Origin: Streptomyces sp. SID12501
GTDB taxonomy: Bacteria; Actinomycetota; Actinomycetes; Streptomycetales; Streptomycetaceae
Assembly (NCBI RefSeq): GCF_010550245.1
Contig: NZ_JAAGLU010000021.1
Span: forward strand, 1 to 64,000
Direction of reading: 5' to 3'
Length of the DNA: 64,000 nucleotides
Within the stretch, counting starts at the first letter, position 1; each line of letters starts with the position of its first letter. The notes below the pieces were generated by a model that saw only the letters and a list, made by a program, of their open reading frames with translations, was not told where the DNA came from and made no database searches. Position numbers and translations under genes: made by a program. Of the stretch, positions 8,395-16,385 are shown piece by piece.

Positions 8395-9528
8395 TCACCG
8401 TCCTTTCGGCAGCCCTAGAACGCGTTCGGCCACGATGCTGTGCTGGATCTGGGAGGTACCGGCGGCGATGGTGTACGACAGCGAGGACAACCGGTCGAGC
8501 ACCCAGGGCTGTTCGAGATCCATCGCCGCGCCACCCTCCCCCAGGACCTCGGCAGCCGCCTCGTACAACTCCTGGCGGGCGTGCGAGTACCGCAGCTTGA
8601 AGACCGACCCGCCGACCCCGGGCACCCCTTCTCTCGCCCCGCTCACGTTCCACTGCGTCAGCCGCCACAGCGCCCGGAAGTCGGCGTTCAGCCGCCCGAG
8701 CCTGCGCCGCAGCACGGGGTCGTCCCAGCGCCCGTTCTCCCTTGCCGCCAGGGCGAGTTCGCCCAGTACCCGGCGACAGGCGACGACCTCCCCGACGAAC
8801 GCCGTACCGCGCTCGAAGGACAGCGTCACCATCGTCACGCGCCAGCCGTCGTTCTCCTCGCCGACCCGGTTGGCGACGGGCACCCGGACCTCGTCGAGGA
8901 AGACCTCGGCGAACTCGTTCGACCCGGCGAGTGTGCGCAGCGGCCGTACGGTGATGCCCGGCGCGTCCATGGGCATGGCGAGCCAGGTGATCCCGCGGTG
9001 CTTGGGCGCGTCCGGGTCGGTCCGCACCAACAGCTCGCACCAGTCGGCGACTTCGGCGTGCGAGGTCCAGATCTTGGAGCCGCTGACCACGTAGTCGTCG
9101 CCGTCGCGCCGTGCGCGGGTGCGCAGCGCCGCGAGGTCGGAGCCGGCGTCCGGTTCGCTGAACCCCTGGCACCAGACCTCCTCGCCGCGCAGCACCGGCG
9201 GCAGCCAGCGCGCCCGCTGCTCGTCGGTCCCCTCGGCGGCGATGGTCGGTCCGGCGTGCAGCAGTCCGACGAAGTTCGCGCCGACGTAGGGCGCGCCGGC
9301 CTTCTCCGTCTCCTCCAGGAAGATCATCCGTACGGCGGGGTCGGCGCCCCAGTGGACCTCGCCGTACCCGGCGTCGTACAGCGTCCGCTGCCAGCCGAGG
9401 TCGTACGCGCGCCGCCCGGGCCAGTCGTCGGGCGAGGGCTTGGCCGGCAGCGAGGGGAGTGCCTTGGCCAGCCACTCCCTCAACCGCGCCCGGAACTCCG
9501 CCTCTTGGGGAGTGTCGGAGAGGTCCAC
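8395..9528 (-). CDS. Acyl-CoA dehydrogenase, large subunit type (377 aa)
   Basis: A full-length acyl-CoA dehydrogenase with the flavin-site segment WCQGFSEPDAGSDLAALRTR, KIWTSHAEVADWCELLVR, and C-terminal AAGTSQIQHSIVAERVLGLP. The canonical YEG glutamate is absent (IAAG); a Glu in LSFERGTAF takes the position used by heteromeric FadE-type enzymes. The GTG start (9526-9528) overlaps the amidohydrolase TAG stop as TAGTG, so translation is coupled. Together with the small dehydrogenase downstream it probably forms a two-subunit enzyme. Confidence 0.85.
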   Translation of the reverse strand: MDLSDTPQEAEFRARLREWLAKALPSLPAKPSPDDWPGRRAYDLGWQRTLYDAGYGEVHWGADPAVRMIFLEETEKAGAPYVGANFVGLLHAGPTIAAEGTDEQRARWLPPVLRGEEVWCQGFSEPDAGSDLAALRTRARRDGDDYVVSGSKIWTSHAEVADWCELLVRTDPDAPKHRGITWLAMPMDAPGITVRPLRTLAGSNEFAEVFLDEVRVPVANRVGEENDGWRVTMVTLSFERGTAFVGEVVACRRVLGELALAARENGRWDDPVLRRRLGRLNADFRALWRLTQWNVSGAREGVPGVGGSVFKLRYSHARQELYEAAAEVLGEGGAAMDLEQPWVLDRLSSLSYTIAAGTSQIQHSIVAERVLGLPKGR

Positions 9529-10721
9529 TACTTGTCCAGGTCGAGGCCGAGCATGCGGATGGCGTTGCCGCGCATCAGCTTGTAGACGGTCTCGTCGTCG
9601 AGGCCCTTCATATGCTCGAGGGCGACCTCCTTGGTGTGCGGGAAGGTCGAGTCGACGTGCGGGTAGTCGGTCTCGAAGGTGGCGTTGTCCCGCCCGACGA
9701 CGTCGATCGAGGCGACGCCGTGCTTGTCGCGGAAGAAGCAGCAGAAGATCTGCCGGTAGTAGTACGTCGACGGGGGTTCCGGGATCAGATCCCTGACCCC
9801 GCCCCACGCGCGGTGCTCCTCCCACACGGTGTCGGCGCGCTCAAGGGCGTACGGGATCCAGCCCATCTGCCCTTCGCTGTACGCGAGTTTGAGCGCCGGG
9901 AACTTCACCAGGACCCCGGAGAAGAGGAAATCCATCATCGACGCCATCGCGTTGTTGAAGCTCAGCGAGGCCTGTACGGCGGGCGGCGCGTCCGGGGAGG
10001 CGGCAGGCATCTGGCTGCTGCTGCCGATGTGCATGTTGACGACCGTCCCGGTCTCCTCGCACACCGCGAAGAACGGGTCCCAGTAGCCGGAGTGGATCGA
10101 CGGCAGTCCCAGGTACGTGGGGATCTCCGAGAACGTGACCGCCCGTACCCCGCGTGCCGCGTTGCGCCGGATCTCCGCGACCGCCAACTCGATGTCCCAC
10201 AGCGGGATCAGGCACAGCGGGATCAGCCGGCCGCCGCTGTCGCCGCACCACTCCTCCACCATCCAGTCGTTGTAGGCGCGCACGCACGCCAGCGCGACCT
10301 CCTTGTCCTGGGCCTCGGCGAAGGTCTGCCCGCAGAACCGCGGGAAGGTGGGGAAGCAGAGCGAGCCCTCGACATGGTTGATGTCCATGTCCGCGAGCCG
10401 GGCCTTCGGGTCCCAGCAGCCGCGCCGCATCTGCTCGCGCGTGATGCCGTCGAGAGTCATCTCGTCCCGGGAGAACCCGACGGCCGCGATGATCCGCTTG
10501 TACGGGAAGAGCAGGCCCTCGTACTCCCACCAGTCGGTGATCTGGCCCTCGGGGTCGGTCGTGAACCGGTACTTGCCGCCCACGTAGGCGAGTTCACCGA
10601 TTCCGGCGGTGAAGGGCTTCGGCCCCTTGTCCCGGTACTTGGCCGGCAGCCAGGTCTCGAAGAGGTGCGCGGGTTCGATCACGTGGTCGTCGACGCTGAT
10701 GATGCGGGGCAGTTCGGTCAT
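9528..10721 (-). CDS. Amidohydrolase family protein (TIM-barrel, ACMSD-like)
   Basis: A 397-residue metal-dependent hydrolase/decarboxylase of the amidohydrolase-2 type. It begins MTELPRIISVDDHVIEP, whose D-x-H motif is the first metal-binding element of this family. Later elements are VNMHIGSSSQ and ATFETDYPHVDSTFPHT, which supply further metal and substrate ligands. It is the first gene of amidohydrolase - large dehydrogenase - small dehydrogenase and has a strong ribosome site (GGAGGGGA). Two operator-like palindromes separate it from the divergent acyl-CoA ligase. The substrate is not known; homologues act on ring-cleavage or carboxylated intermediates. Confidence 0.8.
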   Translation of the reverse strand: MTELPRIISVDDHVIEPAHLFETWLPAKYRDKGPKPFTAGIGELAYVGGKYRFTTDPEGQITDWWEYEGLLFPYKRIIAAVGFSRDEMTLDGITREQMRRGCWDPKARLADMDINHVEGSLCFPTFPRFCGQTFAEAQDKEVALACVRAYNDWMVEEWCGDSGGRLIPLCLIPLWDIELAVAEIRRNAARGVRAVTFSEIPTYLGLPSIHSGYWDPFFAVCEETGTVVNMHIGSSSQMPAASPDAPPAVQASLSFNNAMASMMDFLFSGVLVKFPALKLAYSEGQMGWIPYALERADTVWEEHRAWGGVRDLIPEPPSTYYYRQIFCCFFRDKHGVASIDVVGRDNATFETDYPHVDSTFPHTKEVALEHMKGLDDETVYKLMRGNAIRMLGLDLDK

Positions 10722-10753
10722 GAGTCCCCTCCGCCTGGCCAGTTGATGATTAT

Positions 10754-10768
10754 CTGACGGACCGTCAG
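10754..10768. promoter_or_regulatory. Putative TetR-type operator, site 2
   Basis: CTGACGGACCGTCAG is a perfect 15-bp palindrome with a central A, 32 bp upstream of the amidohydrolase start. It matches sites at 5045 and 10844. Confidence 0.7.
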
Positions 10769-10843
10769 TTCTTGGTGCCTCTAGAAGGTTAGTCCCGCAC
10801 CTATGGACCGACAAGGCGCCAAGCCCTACGCTCCCCGCACAAT

Positions 10844-10858
10844 CTGATGGTCCGTCAG
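10844..10858. promoter_or_regulatory. Putative TetR-type operator, site 3
   Basis: CTGATGGTCCGTCAG differs from the site at 10754 at two positions. It lies 14 bp upstream of the acyl-CoA ligase start codon and exactly 90 bp from site 2, so each divergent gene has its own copy. Confidence 0.7.
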
Positions 10859-10872
10859 TTACTGGGGGCAAT

Positions 10873-12447
10873 GTGAACGTCGTCGACACCGCACACGCCC
10901 TGGGTTCGGCCCGTACCCTCTGGGAACTGGTGGCCCGGCGCGCCGAACTCACCCCCGACCGGCCCGTCCTCCTCCAGGACGACCGCTCCCTCACCTTCGG
11001 CGAACTCCGCACCCGCTCCGAACGGGTGGCGGCGGGCCTGTACGGCATGGGCATACGCCCCGGCACGGTCGTCGCCTGGCAACTGCCCACCCGTATCGAG
11101 ACCGCCCTGCTCTCCTTCGCGCTGGCCCGCCTGGGCGCCGTGCAGTCCCCGGTCATCCCCTTCTACCGGGACCGCGAAGTCGGCTTCGCGCTACGGGAGT
11201 CGAAGGCGGAGTTCTTCGCGGTGCCGGGCGTGTGGCGCGGCTTCGACCACACGGAGATGGCGCGGCGGCTCGGCGCGAGGGGCGTCTTCCCCGCGTACGA
11301 CAGCGACGAACTCCCCGACGGGGAGCCCTCGTTGCTGCCGCCCCCGCCCGCCGACGGCACCTCCGTCCGCTGGATCTACTGGACCTCGGGCACGACCTCC
11401 GACCCCAAGGGCGTGCTCCACACGGACCGTTCACTCATCGCGGGCGGTTCGTGTCTCGCGCACGCGCTGCGGCTCACCGAATCCGACGTGGGCTCGATGG
11501 CCTTTCCGTACGCCCATATCGCCGGCCCCGACTACACGGTGATGCTCCTGCTGTACGGCTTCCCCGCGGTGATGTTCGAGCAGTTCGCGCTGCCGGACGC
11601 GCTGGAGGGCTACCGCAAGCACGGGGTGACCGTGGCCGGCGGGTCCACCGCCTTCTACTCCATGTTCCTCGCCGAGCAGCGCAAACAGCCGGGCGTTCCG
11701 GTGATCCCGTCCCTGCGGCTGCTGGCGGGCGGCGGGGCACCGAAGCCGCCGGAGATCTACCACGCCGTCGTACGGGAGATGGGGGTGGAGCTCACGCACG
11801 GGTACGGGATGACCGAGGTGCCGATGATCACCATGGGGGCGCCGGACGACACGGTCGAGAACCTGGCGACCACGGAGGGGCGTCCGCCGGAGGGGATGGA
11901 GATACGGGTGGTGGAGGGCGAGGTGCGACTGCGGGGCGAGGCCGTGTGCCAGGGGTACCTGGACCCCGCGCAGACCGCCGAGGCCTTCGACGAGGACGGC
12001 TTTCTGCGCACCGGTGACCTGGGATTCCTCACCGGGAGCGGGCACTTGGTGCTCACCGGGCGGCTCAAGGACGTCATCATCCGCAAGGGCGAGAACATCT
12101 CGGCCAAGGAGATCGAGGACCTGCTGCACACGCATCCGGGGGTGGGCGATGTGGCGGTGGTGGGCCTGCCGGACACGGAGCGCGGGGAGTTGGTCTGCGC
12201 GGTGGTGGAACAGGCGGAAGGGTCAAGTGAGTTGACCCTTGCCGCGCTGACCTCCTACCTGCGCTCGAAAGGGCTGTCCGTGCACAAGCTGCCGGAGCGG
12301 CTGGAGGTGGTGGACGCCCTTCCGCGGGGCGAGACCCTGCGGAAGGTGCTCAAGTACAAGCTGCGCGAGCGCTACGCGGAGCCTTCCCCGGAGCCGGAGC
12401 CCTCCCCTGAGCCGGCGCCGTCGTCCGAGTCGGAGACGTCGAAGTAG
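10873..12447 (+). CDS. AMP-dependent acyl-CoA ligase (FadD-like)
   Basis: A 524-residue acyl-adenylate-forming CoA ligase that would activate the pathway's carboxylic acid. Motifs in order: nucleotide loop YWTSGTTSDPKGVLHTDRS, HGYGMTEVPM, LRTGDLGFL, hinge GRLKDVIIRKGENIS, and the C-terminal lysine region ALPRGETLRKVLKYKLR. GTG at 10873 is chosen because the ATG two bases earlier runs straight into TGA. The C-terminus is a Pro/Ser/Glu tail (EPSPEPEPSPEPAPSSESET) that overlaps the end of the convergent EF-hand gene by 76 bp. Control by the CTGAYGG-CCGTCAG operator is inferred. Confidence 0.85.
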   Translation: MNVVDTAHALGSARTLWELVARRAELTPDRPVLLQDDRSLTFGELRTRSERVAAGLYGMGIRPGTVVAWQLPTRIETALLSFALARLGAVQSPVIPFYRDREVGFALRESKAEFFAVPGVWRGFDHTEMARRLGARGVFPAYDSDELPDGEPSLLPPPPADGTSVRWIYWTSGTTSDPKGVLHTDRSLIAGGSCLAHALRLTESDVGSMAFPYAHIAGPDYTVMLLLYGFPAVMFEQFALPDALEGYRKHGVTVAGGSTAFYSMFLAEQRKQPGVPVIPSLRLLAGGGAPKPPEIYHAVVREMGVELTHGYGMTEVPMITMGAPDDTVENLATTEGRPPEGMEIRVVEGEVRLRGEAVCQGYLDPAQTAEAFDEDGFLRTGDLGFLTGSGHLVLTGRLKDVIIRKGENISAKEIEDLLHTHPGVGDVAVVGLPDTERGELVCAVVEQAEGSSELTLAALTSYLRSKGLSVHKLPERLEVVDALPRGETLRKVLKYKLRERYAEPSPEPEPSPEPAPSSESETSK

Positions 12448-12938
12448 CGGGCGAACGCGTCGACGATCTCCGTCTCGCCGACCCGGCCGTCGGCGTCGGT
12501 GTCGAGCGTCGCGGCGGCCGTGGCGGCGATGTCCTCGGGCACGCCGAGGGCCTTGAGGGCGCGCTCGGTGTCCGCGAGGGTCGCCGCGCCGTCGCCGTCC
12601 AGGTCCGCGACGGCCAGGGCGGCGCGCAGGAAGGGGCGGGCGATCTCGGCGAACCGGCGGGGGTTGTCGTGCAGCCGCTTCACGGCGCCGTACACGAACT
12701 CGTCGCGGGTGATCCGCTGGTCGCCGTCCCGGTCCGCTATTCCCGCCATGCCCTGCCAGAAGGCCTCGGCGCCGCTGTAGAGGGCCTGGCCCTTGTCGCA
12801 CCGGGCGGTGGTGTCGAACTCGGCGAGCAGCGCCTTGGCCGCCACACTGAAGTCCACCCGGTCGATGTAGCCGTTGCCGTCCTGGTCGAACGTGGTGAAC
12901 CGGGCGGCGATCTTCCGTCCGTACTCGGAGTTGACCAT
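12372..12938 (-). CDS. EF-hand calcium-binding protein (calerythrin-like)
   Basis: A 188-residue cytosolic protein with four EF-hand loops: DQDGNGYIDRVDF (about residues 19-31), DRDGDQRITRDEF (68-80), DLDGDGAATLADT and DTDADGRVGETEI. The third loop lacks the canonical Glu at position 12, so it may be weak. The four-hand arrangement is that of actinomycete calerythrin/sarcoplasmic calcium-binding proteins, which buffer or sense Ca2+. The C-terminus is a Gly/Ser/Glu tail (GAGSGEGSGSGEGSA) encoded on the opposite strand of the ligase tail. Confidence 0.9.
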   Translation of the reverse strand: MVNSEYGRKIAARFTTFDQDGNGYIDRVDFSVAAKALLAEFDTTARCDKGQALYSGAEAFWQGMAGIADRDGDQRITRDEFVYGAVKRLHDNPRRFAEIARPFLRAALAVADLDGDGAATLADTERALKALGVPEDIAATAAATLDTDADGRVGETEIVDAFARYFDVSDSDDGAGSGEGSGSGEGSA

Positions 12939-13077
12939 GTCTGTCGGGCCTGCCTTACGTCCGCGTCCTACCTCTGTGTCGAGGTCCTTCTCGCACGGAG
13001 CGTACGACGCGTGGGTGGCGACCGGGGCAGGAAAGCGACGCCTGTGCCAAGACTGGGGGAATTCCGCGACAACGGCG

Positions 13078-13491
13078 TCACGCGCGCGTGGGGGCCGCTC
13101 CCACGCGCGTGGAGGCCGCCGGCAGCGGGGCCGCCGTCTCGTCGGCGGCCGTGCCGAGGTCCGCGTAGACGTCGAAGAGGCGGCGCACTCCCAGAGCGCC
13201 GAGGACCCGGTTGACGTGGGCGCTCTCCGCGTCCCCCCGGGCGGGCAGGATCAGACGCAGGTATCCCTGGCAGGAGCGCATCAGCCGGCGGGTGGCGATG
13301 AGGACGCCGACGCCGCTGGAGTCGCAGAAGACGACCTCGGAGAGGTCGAGGACGACACGGTGGCGGCCCTCGGCCACGGCGTCGTGCACCCGCTGTCGCA
13401 GCTCCGGCGAGGTGACCAGGTCCATCTCTCCGGACACCTGGAGCACGGTCCAGCCGCCTCGCTCACCGTCGGTCACCTTGAACGCCACCAT
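13078..13491 (-). CDS. STAS-domain anti-anti-sigma factor
   Basis: A 137-residue single-domain STAS protein. The core segment GEMDLVTSPELRQRV leads to VVLDLSEVVFCDSSGVGVL; the Ser in DSSG is the residue phosphorylated by RsbW-like kinases in this family. In the unphosphorylated state such proteins sequester the cognate anti-sigma factor. ATG 13491 is preceded by GAGAGG. A C-terminal tail of 25 residues is low in complexity. It is divergent from the sigma/anti-sigma pair at 13847-15849, but that anti-sigma is of the zinc-finger type, so a direct partnership is unproven. Confidence 0.85.
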   Translation of the reverse strand: MVAFKVTDGERGGWTVLQVSGEMDLVTSPELRQRVHDAVAEGRHRVVLDLSEVVFCDSSGVGVLIATRRLMRSCQGYLRLILPARGDAESAHVNRVLGALGVRRLFDVYADLGTAADETAAPLPAASTRVGAAPTRA

Positions 13492-13846
13492 CACGCCTCT
13501 CGTCCGGATCGTCCGGCAGAAACGGAAGCCATACCTACGCTTCCTTTCGACGCGGCTGCCCAGCAGCCATGTCATCAAACACCGCACATCCGCTCGGCCC
13601 GGACCGCAAGAGACTTGCAAGCGGTTTGCAGAGGACTTATTTCGGTCACCCGTGAACTTATTTGATCGAAAGAGGCTCAGATTGCATCATGATCGGTCAA
13701 TCTTCGTTGGTTCTCTACCATCCGAGGCCCTCCGGAAGGCGCACAATGCCGCAAAGCGGAGTGGGCTGTCAGAGGGGCCGACTACATTCGAGGAGAGGGT
13801 GGGCAACCGCCGGACCTGGACAGCGGTAGGGGGGTGTAGGAGCAGC
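13492..13846. promoter_or_regulatory. Divergent intergenic region, STAS gene / sigma factor gene
   Basis: The region is lower in GC than the flanking genes and contains the near-repeat ACTTGCAAGCGG/TTTGCAGAGG at about 13612-13634. Promoters for both divergent genes should lie here. No consensus pair of hexamers stood out. Confidence 0.4.
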
Positions 13847-14542
13847 ATGGCGAAGAGGGACACACCGCCGCGCTGGGACCGCAAGATGCAGCAGCGGCTC
13901 TCGCGCGGGGAGGCGGCCGCGCTGGGTGAGCTGTACGACCGGTTCGCCTCCCTCGTGCATGGCCTGGCCCACCGTGTCCTCGCCGACGAACAGGCCGCCG
14001 ACCGCATCACCCGCGAGGTCTTCGCCCACGTATGGCAGCACCCCGACACCTACGACCCCAAGCAGGGCCCCCTGCGTTCCTGGGTGGCCACCCTGACCCA
14101 CCGCCTCGCGGTACAGCGCCTGCGCCAAACGGAGACGGCAGCACTGGCCCACGGCGATCCCGCTGACGCGGACGACAGGGACGACAGGGACGACAGGGAC
14201 GACAGGGACGCCCCCGCGGACGCGTGTGCCGGTACCGGCGCCACAGTTTCCTCCACGGGTTCCGGTTCCTCCACGGACTCCATGGAGGAACTGGAGCGCA
14301 GGGTCCGCCGCGCCTCCGTCGCCGCCCGCGCCGACTACATCGTGACGTCGATGCCGGCCCCGTTGCGCGCCGCCCTGGAGCTGGCGTACTTCCAGCGGCG
14401 CGACTACCGCCAGACCGCCGCCGACCTGGGCGTCACGGAGGCCGAGGCCCGCCGCCGCCTCCGCCTCGGCCTCCAACTCCTGTCCACGGCCCACGACACC
14501 GGCACACCGGGGGCACCCCCCGAATACGGGGGTGCGGTGTGA
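13847..14542 (+). CDS. RNA polymerase sigma factor, ECF type
   Basis: A 231-residue group 4 sigma factor. Region 2 is ALGELYDRFASLVHGLAHRV with TREVFAHVWQHPDTYDPKQG; region 4 is MPAPLRAALELAYFQRRDYR followed by QTAADLGVTEAEARRRL. The linker between them is unusually long (about 50 residues), Asp/Arg- and Ser/Gly-rich, and encoded partly by a 9-bp tandem repeat. ATG 13847 follows GGAG at good spacing. The anti-sigma gene begins inside its last codons. Target promoters cannot be read here. Confidence 0.85.
   Translation: MAKRDTPPRWDRKMQQRLSRGEAAALGELYDRFASLVHGLAHRVLADEQAADRITREVFAHVWQHPDTYDPKQGPLRSWVATLTHRLAVQRLRQTETAALAHGDPADADDRDDRDDRDDRDAPADACAGTGATVSSTGSGSSTDSMEELERRVRRASVAARADYIVTSMPAPLRAALELAYFQRRDYRQTAADLGVTEAEARRRLRLGLQLLSTAHDTGTPGAPPEYGGAV
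14171..14206 (+). repeat. Four tandem copies of GACGACAGG inside the sigma gene
   Basis: Exact 9-bp repeats encode DDRDDRDDRDDR in the linker between sigma regions 2 and 4. Copy-number change would stay in frame (three codons per unit), altering linker length without disrupting the gene. Confidence 0.9.
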
Positions 14543-15849
14543 GCGGCGCGGGTCACGAGGACAGGGACCGGGAGAAGCACGAGGGGTACGGCCCCCAAGG
14601 CCCCGACAACGGCGACGGCAAGGCGCCTGGCGTCGGCGACGGCCCGCCCCGCATACCGATGCCGCGTTCCTCGGTCGAGGACACCGGGCTCTCTCTGCCT
14701 GACGCGACGCGCATGCCCCTCGTACCGCTGGTCCTGGAACACGACGTGCTGAGGTCACTGCTGGGGGCGTGGGCGCTGGCCGCCTGCGCGCCGGAGGAGA
14801 CGCTGGCCGTCGAGGAGCACCTCGGGGAGTGCGGTGCCTGCGCGGACGAGGCGCGTCGGCTGCGCGAGGCGGTCGAACTGCTCCAGCGCCCGGAGCCCCT
14901 CGACCTGGACCCGACCCTGCGCACCCGCGTCCTGGAGGGCTGCCTCGACCGGCGCCCGCCGCGCATCCCGGTACCGGAGTGGGCTACCCCGTACGACGCG
15001 GAGACCGCCCGCCTCGACGCCCTGCTCCAGGACTTCGGCGACTCCGAGTGGCACGCGCCCGTGCGCCTGCGCTGGTTCGAGGGCGACGAGCAGACGAGCC
15101 GCCGCACGACGGTCGCCGGTGTGATCGCCCACCTGCTGAGCGTGGACGGCCTGGTCGCGGTCGCGCTGGGCCTCGACGACCCGGTCACCGGCGAGCCGAA
15201 GACACCGGGCGCACCGACTCCGGCGTCCCGTACGGAGGCGTACTGGCGTGCCTCGCACTTCCCGCCCACCCGTTCCGTACGGGTGCCGTGGCGCGAGCAG
15301 AGCCACAACATCGTACGGACGGTGTCGTTCGCGGGCGGAGGCTCGGGGAAGCTGCCGGTGTCGTACGGCGACTTCGAACTGCCGCTGCACGAGGCGATGC
15401 TGGACCGCGCCTTCGAGTGCTGGGTGCACGCGGGCGACATCGCCGACGCGGTCGACTATCCCTACGAACCGCCGGCCCCGCGCCACCTGCACAGCATGAT
15501 CGACCTGGCGGCCCGCATGCTCCCGGAGGCCCTGGCCGCCCGCCGTCAGGCAGGCCTGGCGGCACCGAGCCGGACGACCCGCCACCTGGTCCCGGCCGGC
15601 GAACCCGGCCGCAGCCTCCGACTGGAGATCGAGGGCTCCGGCGGCGGCGAATGGCTGATCCCCCTCGACTCCCCGGCCGCCCTCGCCTCAGCCGCCCACG
15701 AGGTCGCCCATGTGGCCCTGGACGGCGTGGAGTTCTGCCAACTGGCGGCGGGCCACGTATCCCCGGAGGAAGCGGCGGCCGGTCAGGACGGCGACAGGGA
15801 GGCGATCAGGGACGTACTGTTCGCGGCGGCTTCGCTCAGCCGGATGTAG
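14539..15849 (+). CDS. Zinc-finger anti-sigma factor with a maleylpyruvate-isomerase-like domain
   Basis: A 436-residue protein whose GTG start overlaps the sigma stop by 4 bp (GTGA), the classical cotranscribed anti-sigma arrangement. Residues about 60-120 hold an H-x3-C-x2-C zinc-binding anti-sigma domain (EEHLGECGACADEA). The rest resembles the mycothiol-dependent maleylpyruvate isomerase/DinB helical fold (TTVAGVIAHLLSVDGLVAVA). No transmembrane segment is seen, so it is a soluble anti-sigma factor. The second domain may sense a thiol or metal; that is inference. The N-terminal 45 residues are disordered. Confidence 0.8.
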   Translation: MSGAGHEDRDREKHEGYGPQGPDNGDGKAPGVGDGPPRIPMPRSSVEDTGLSLPDATRMPLVPLVLEHDVLRSLLGAWALAACAPEETLAVEEHLGECGACADEARRLREAVELLQRPEPLDLDPTLRTRVLEGCLDRRPPRIPVPEWATPYDAETARLDALLQDFGDSEWHAPVRLRWFEGDEQTSRRTTVAGVIAHLLSVDGLVAVALGLDDPVTGEPKTPGAPTPASRTEAYWRASHFPPTRSVRVPWREQSHNIVRTVSFAGGGSGKLPVSYGDFELPLHEAMLDRAFECWVHAGDIADAVDYPYEPPAPRHLHSMIDLAARMLPEALAARRQAGLAAPSRTTRHLVPAGEPGRSLRLEIEGSGGGEWLIPLDSPAALASAAHEVAHVALDGVEFCQLAAGHVSPEEAAAGQDGDREAIRDVLFAAASLSRM

Positions 15850-15865
15850 GGATGCCCCGTTGCCG

Positions 15866-16003
15866 TTACTGGATGATCTCCAGGATGTCGAGGGTGAGCA
15901 GGACCGCAGACCCCGACATGGCCATTACGGCGGGTGTCCGCCCGTAGCCCTCCAGCCGCTTTCTCCACCGACTCGCCTGTTCTGCAAGGACGTTGACGTT
16001 CAT
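15866..16003 (-). CDS. Tiny membrane-associated protein (45 aa)
   Basis: Last gene of a four-gene overlapping run. The product has a basic N-terminal half (SRWRKRLEGYGR) and a hydrophobic C-terminal segment (AVMAMSGSAVLLTLDILEII) compatible with one membrane helix. Its ATG overlaps the preceding gene's stop as ATGA. No family recognised. Its reality rests mainly on the regular overlap pattern shared with three neighbours. Confidence 0.55.
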   Translation of the reverse strand: MNVNVLAEQASRWRKRLEGYGRTPAVMAMSGSAVLLTLDILEIIQ

Positions 16004-16191
16004 ACGCGCACTCCCATCACCAGTACCGGCATCAGGCGGTGGCACAGGCAGGTGCACACCAGGTACCGCAGCCCGGGAACACCGCTCTCCCGAGGCTCGG
16101 CGTCCCGGCACAGCTCGTGCGTGCCGATGGTGCAGCGCCCGGACACGTAGGGAGACTCCGGCGTCCGGGCCGACTCCTGGGTGGCGCTCAT
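16000..16191 (-). CDS. Small Cys-rich protein (63 aa), mobile-element type
   Basis: A small protein with a compact Cys/His cluster: GRCTIGTHELCRDA near the middle and LVCTCLCHRL near the end, which could bind a metal. Similar short Cys-rich proteins sit beside GntR regulators in Streptomyces integrative elements; that comparison is from memory. It is linked on both sides by ATGA overlaps to its neighbours and so is probably translated from one mRNA with them. Confidence 0.6.
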   Translation of the reverse strand: MSATQESARTPESPYVSGRCTIGTHELCRDAEPRESGVPGLRYLVCTCLCHRLMPVLVMGVRV

Positions 16192-16385
16192 TCGGGTACT
16201 CCGTTCTCGGCGTTCGACTCGAACCGGAGGGGGCGGACGTCCCACATGCCGCCCCGCGCGTCCCGGTGATACCCCCTGTGCCCTTCGTCTCGTACGCATG
16301 CCCCGGCCGCGCTCAAGGTCGAGGCCCGGTAGAACATCGAGGCGCGGACCTTCCCGCATCTAACGGCGTTCGTGACGCCGGTCAT
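16188..16385 (-). CDS. Small hypothetical protein (65 aa)
   Basis: Second gene of the overlapping run. The product starts MTGVTNAVRCGKVRA and has a GACVRDEGHRGYHRDARGGMW segment partly matching small proteins of Streptomyces integrative elements (a Cys followed by G-H-x-G-Y-H-x-D). Function unknown. ATGA overlaps link it to genes on both sides. Confidence 0.55.
   Translation of the reverse strand: MTGVTNAVRCGKVRASMFYRASTLSAAGACVRDEGHRGYHRDARGGMWDVRPLRFESNAENGVPE

Noticed and set aside
7064..9094. Plus-strand open frame of 676 codons across the acyl-CoA dehydrogenase genes
   Set aside because: Ser/Arg/Pro-rich translation without motifs, antisense to two clear dehydrogenase genes.
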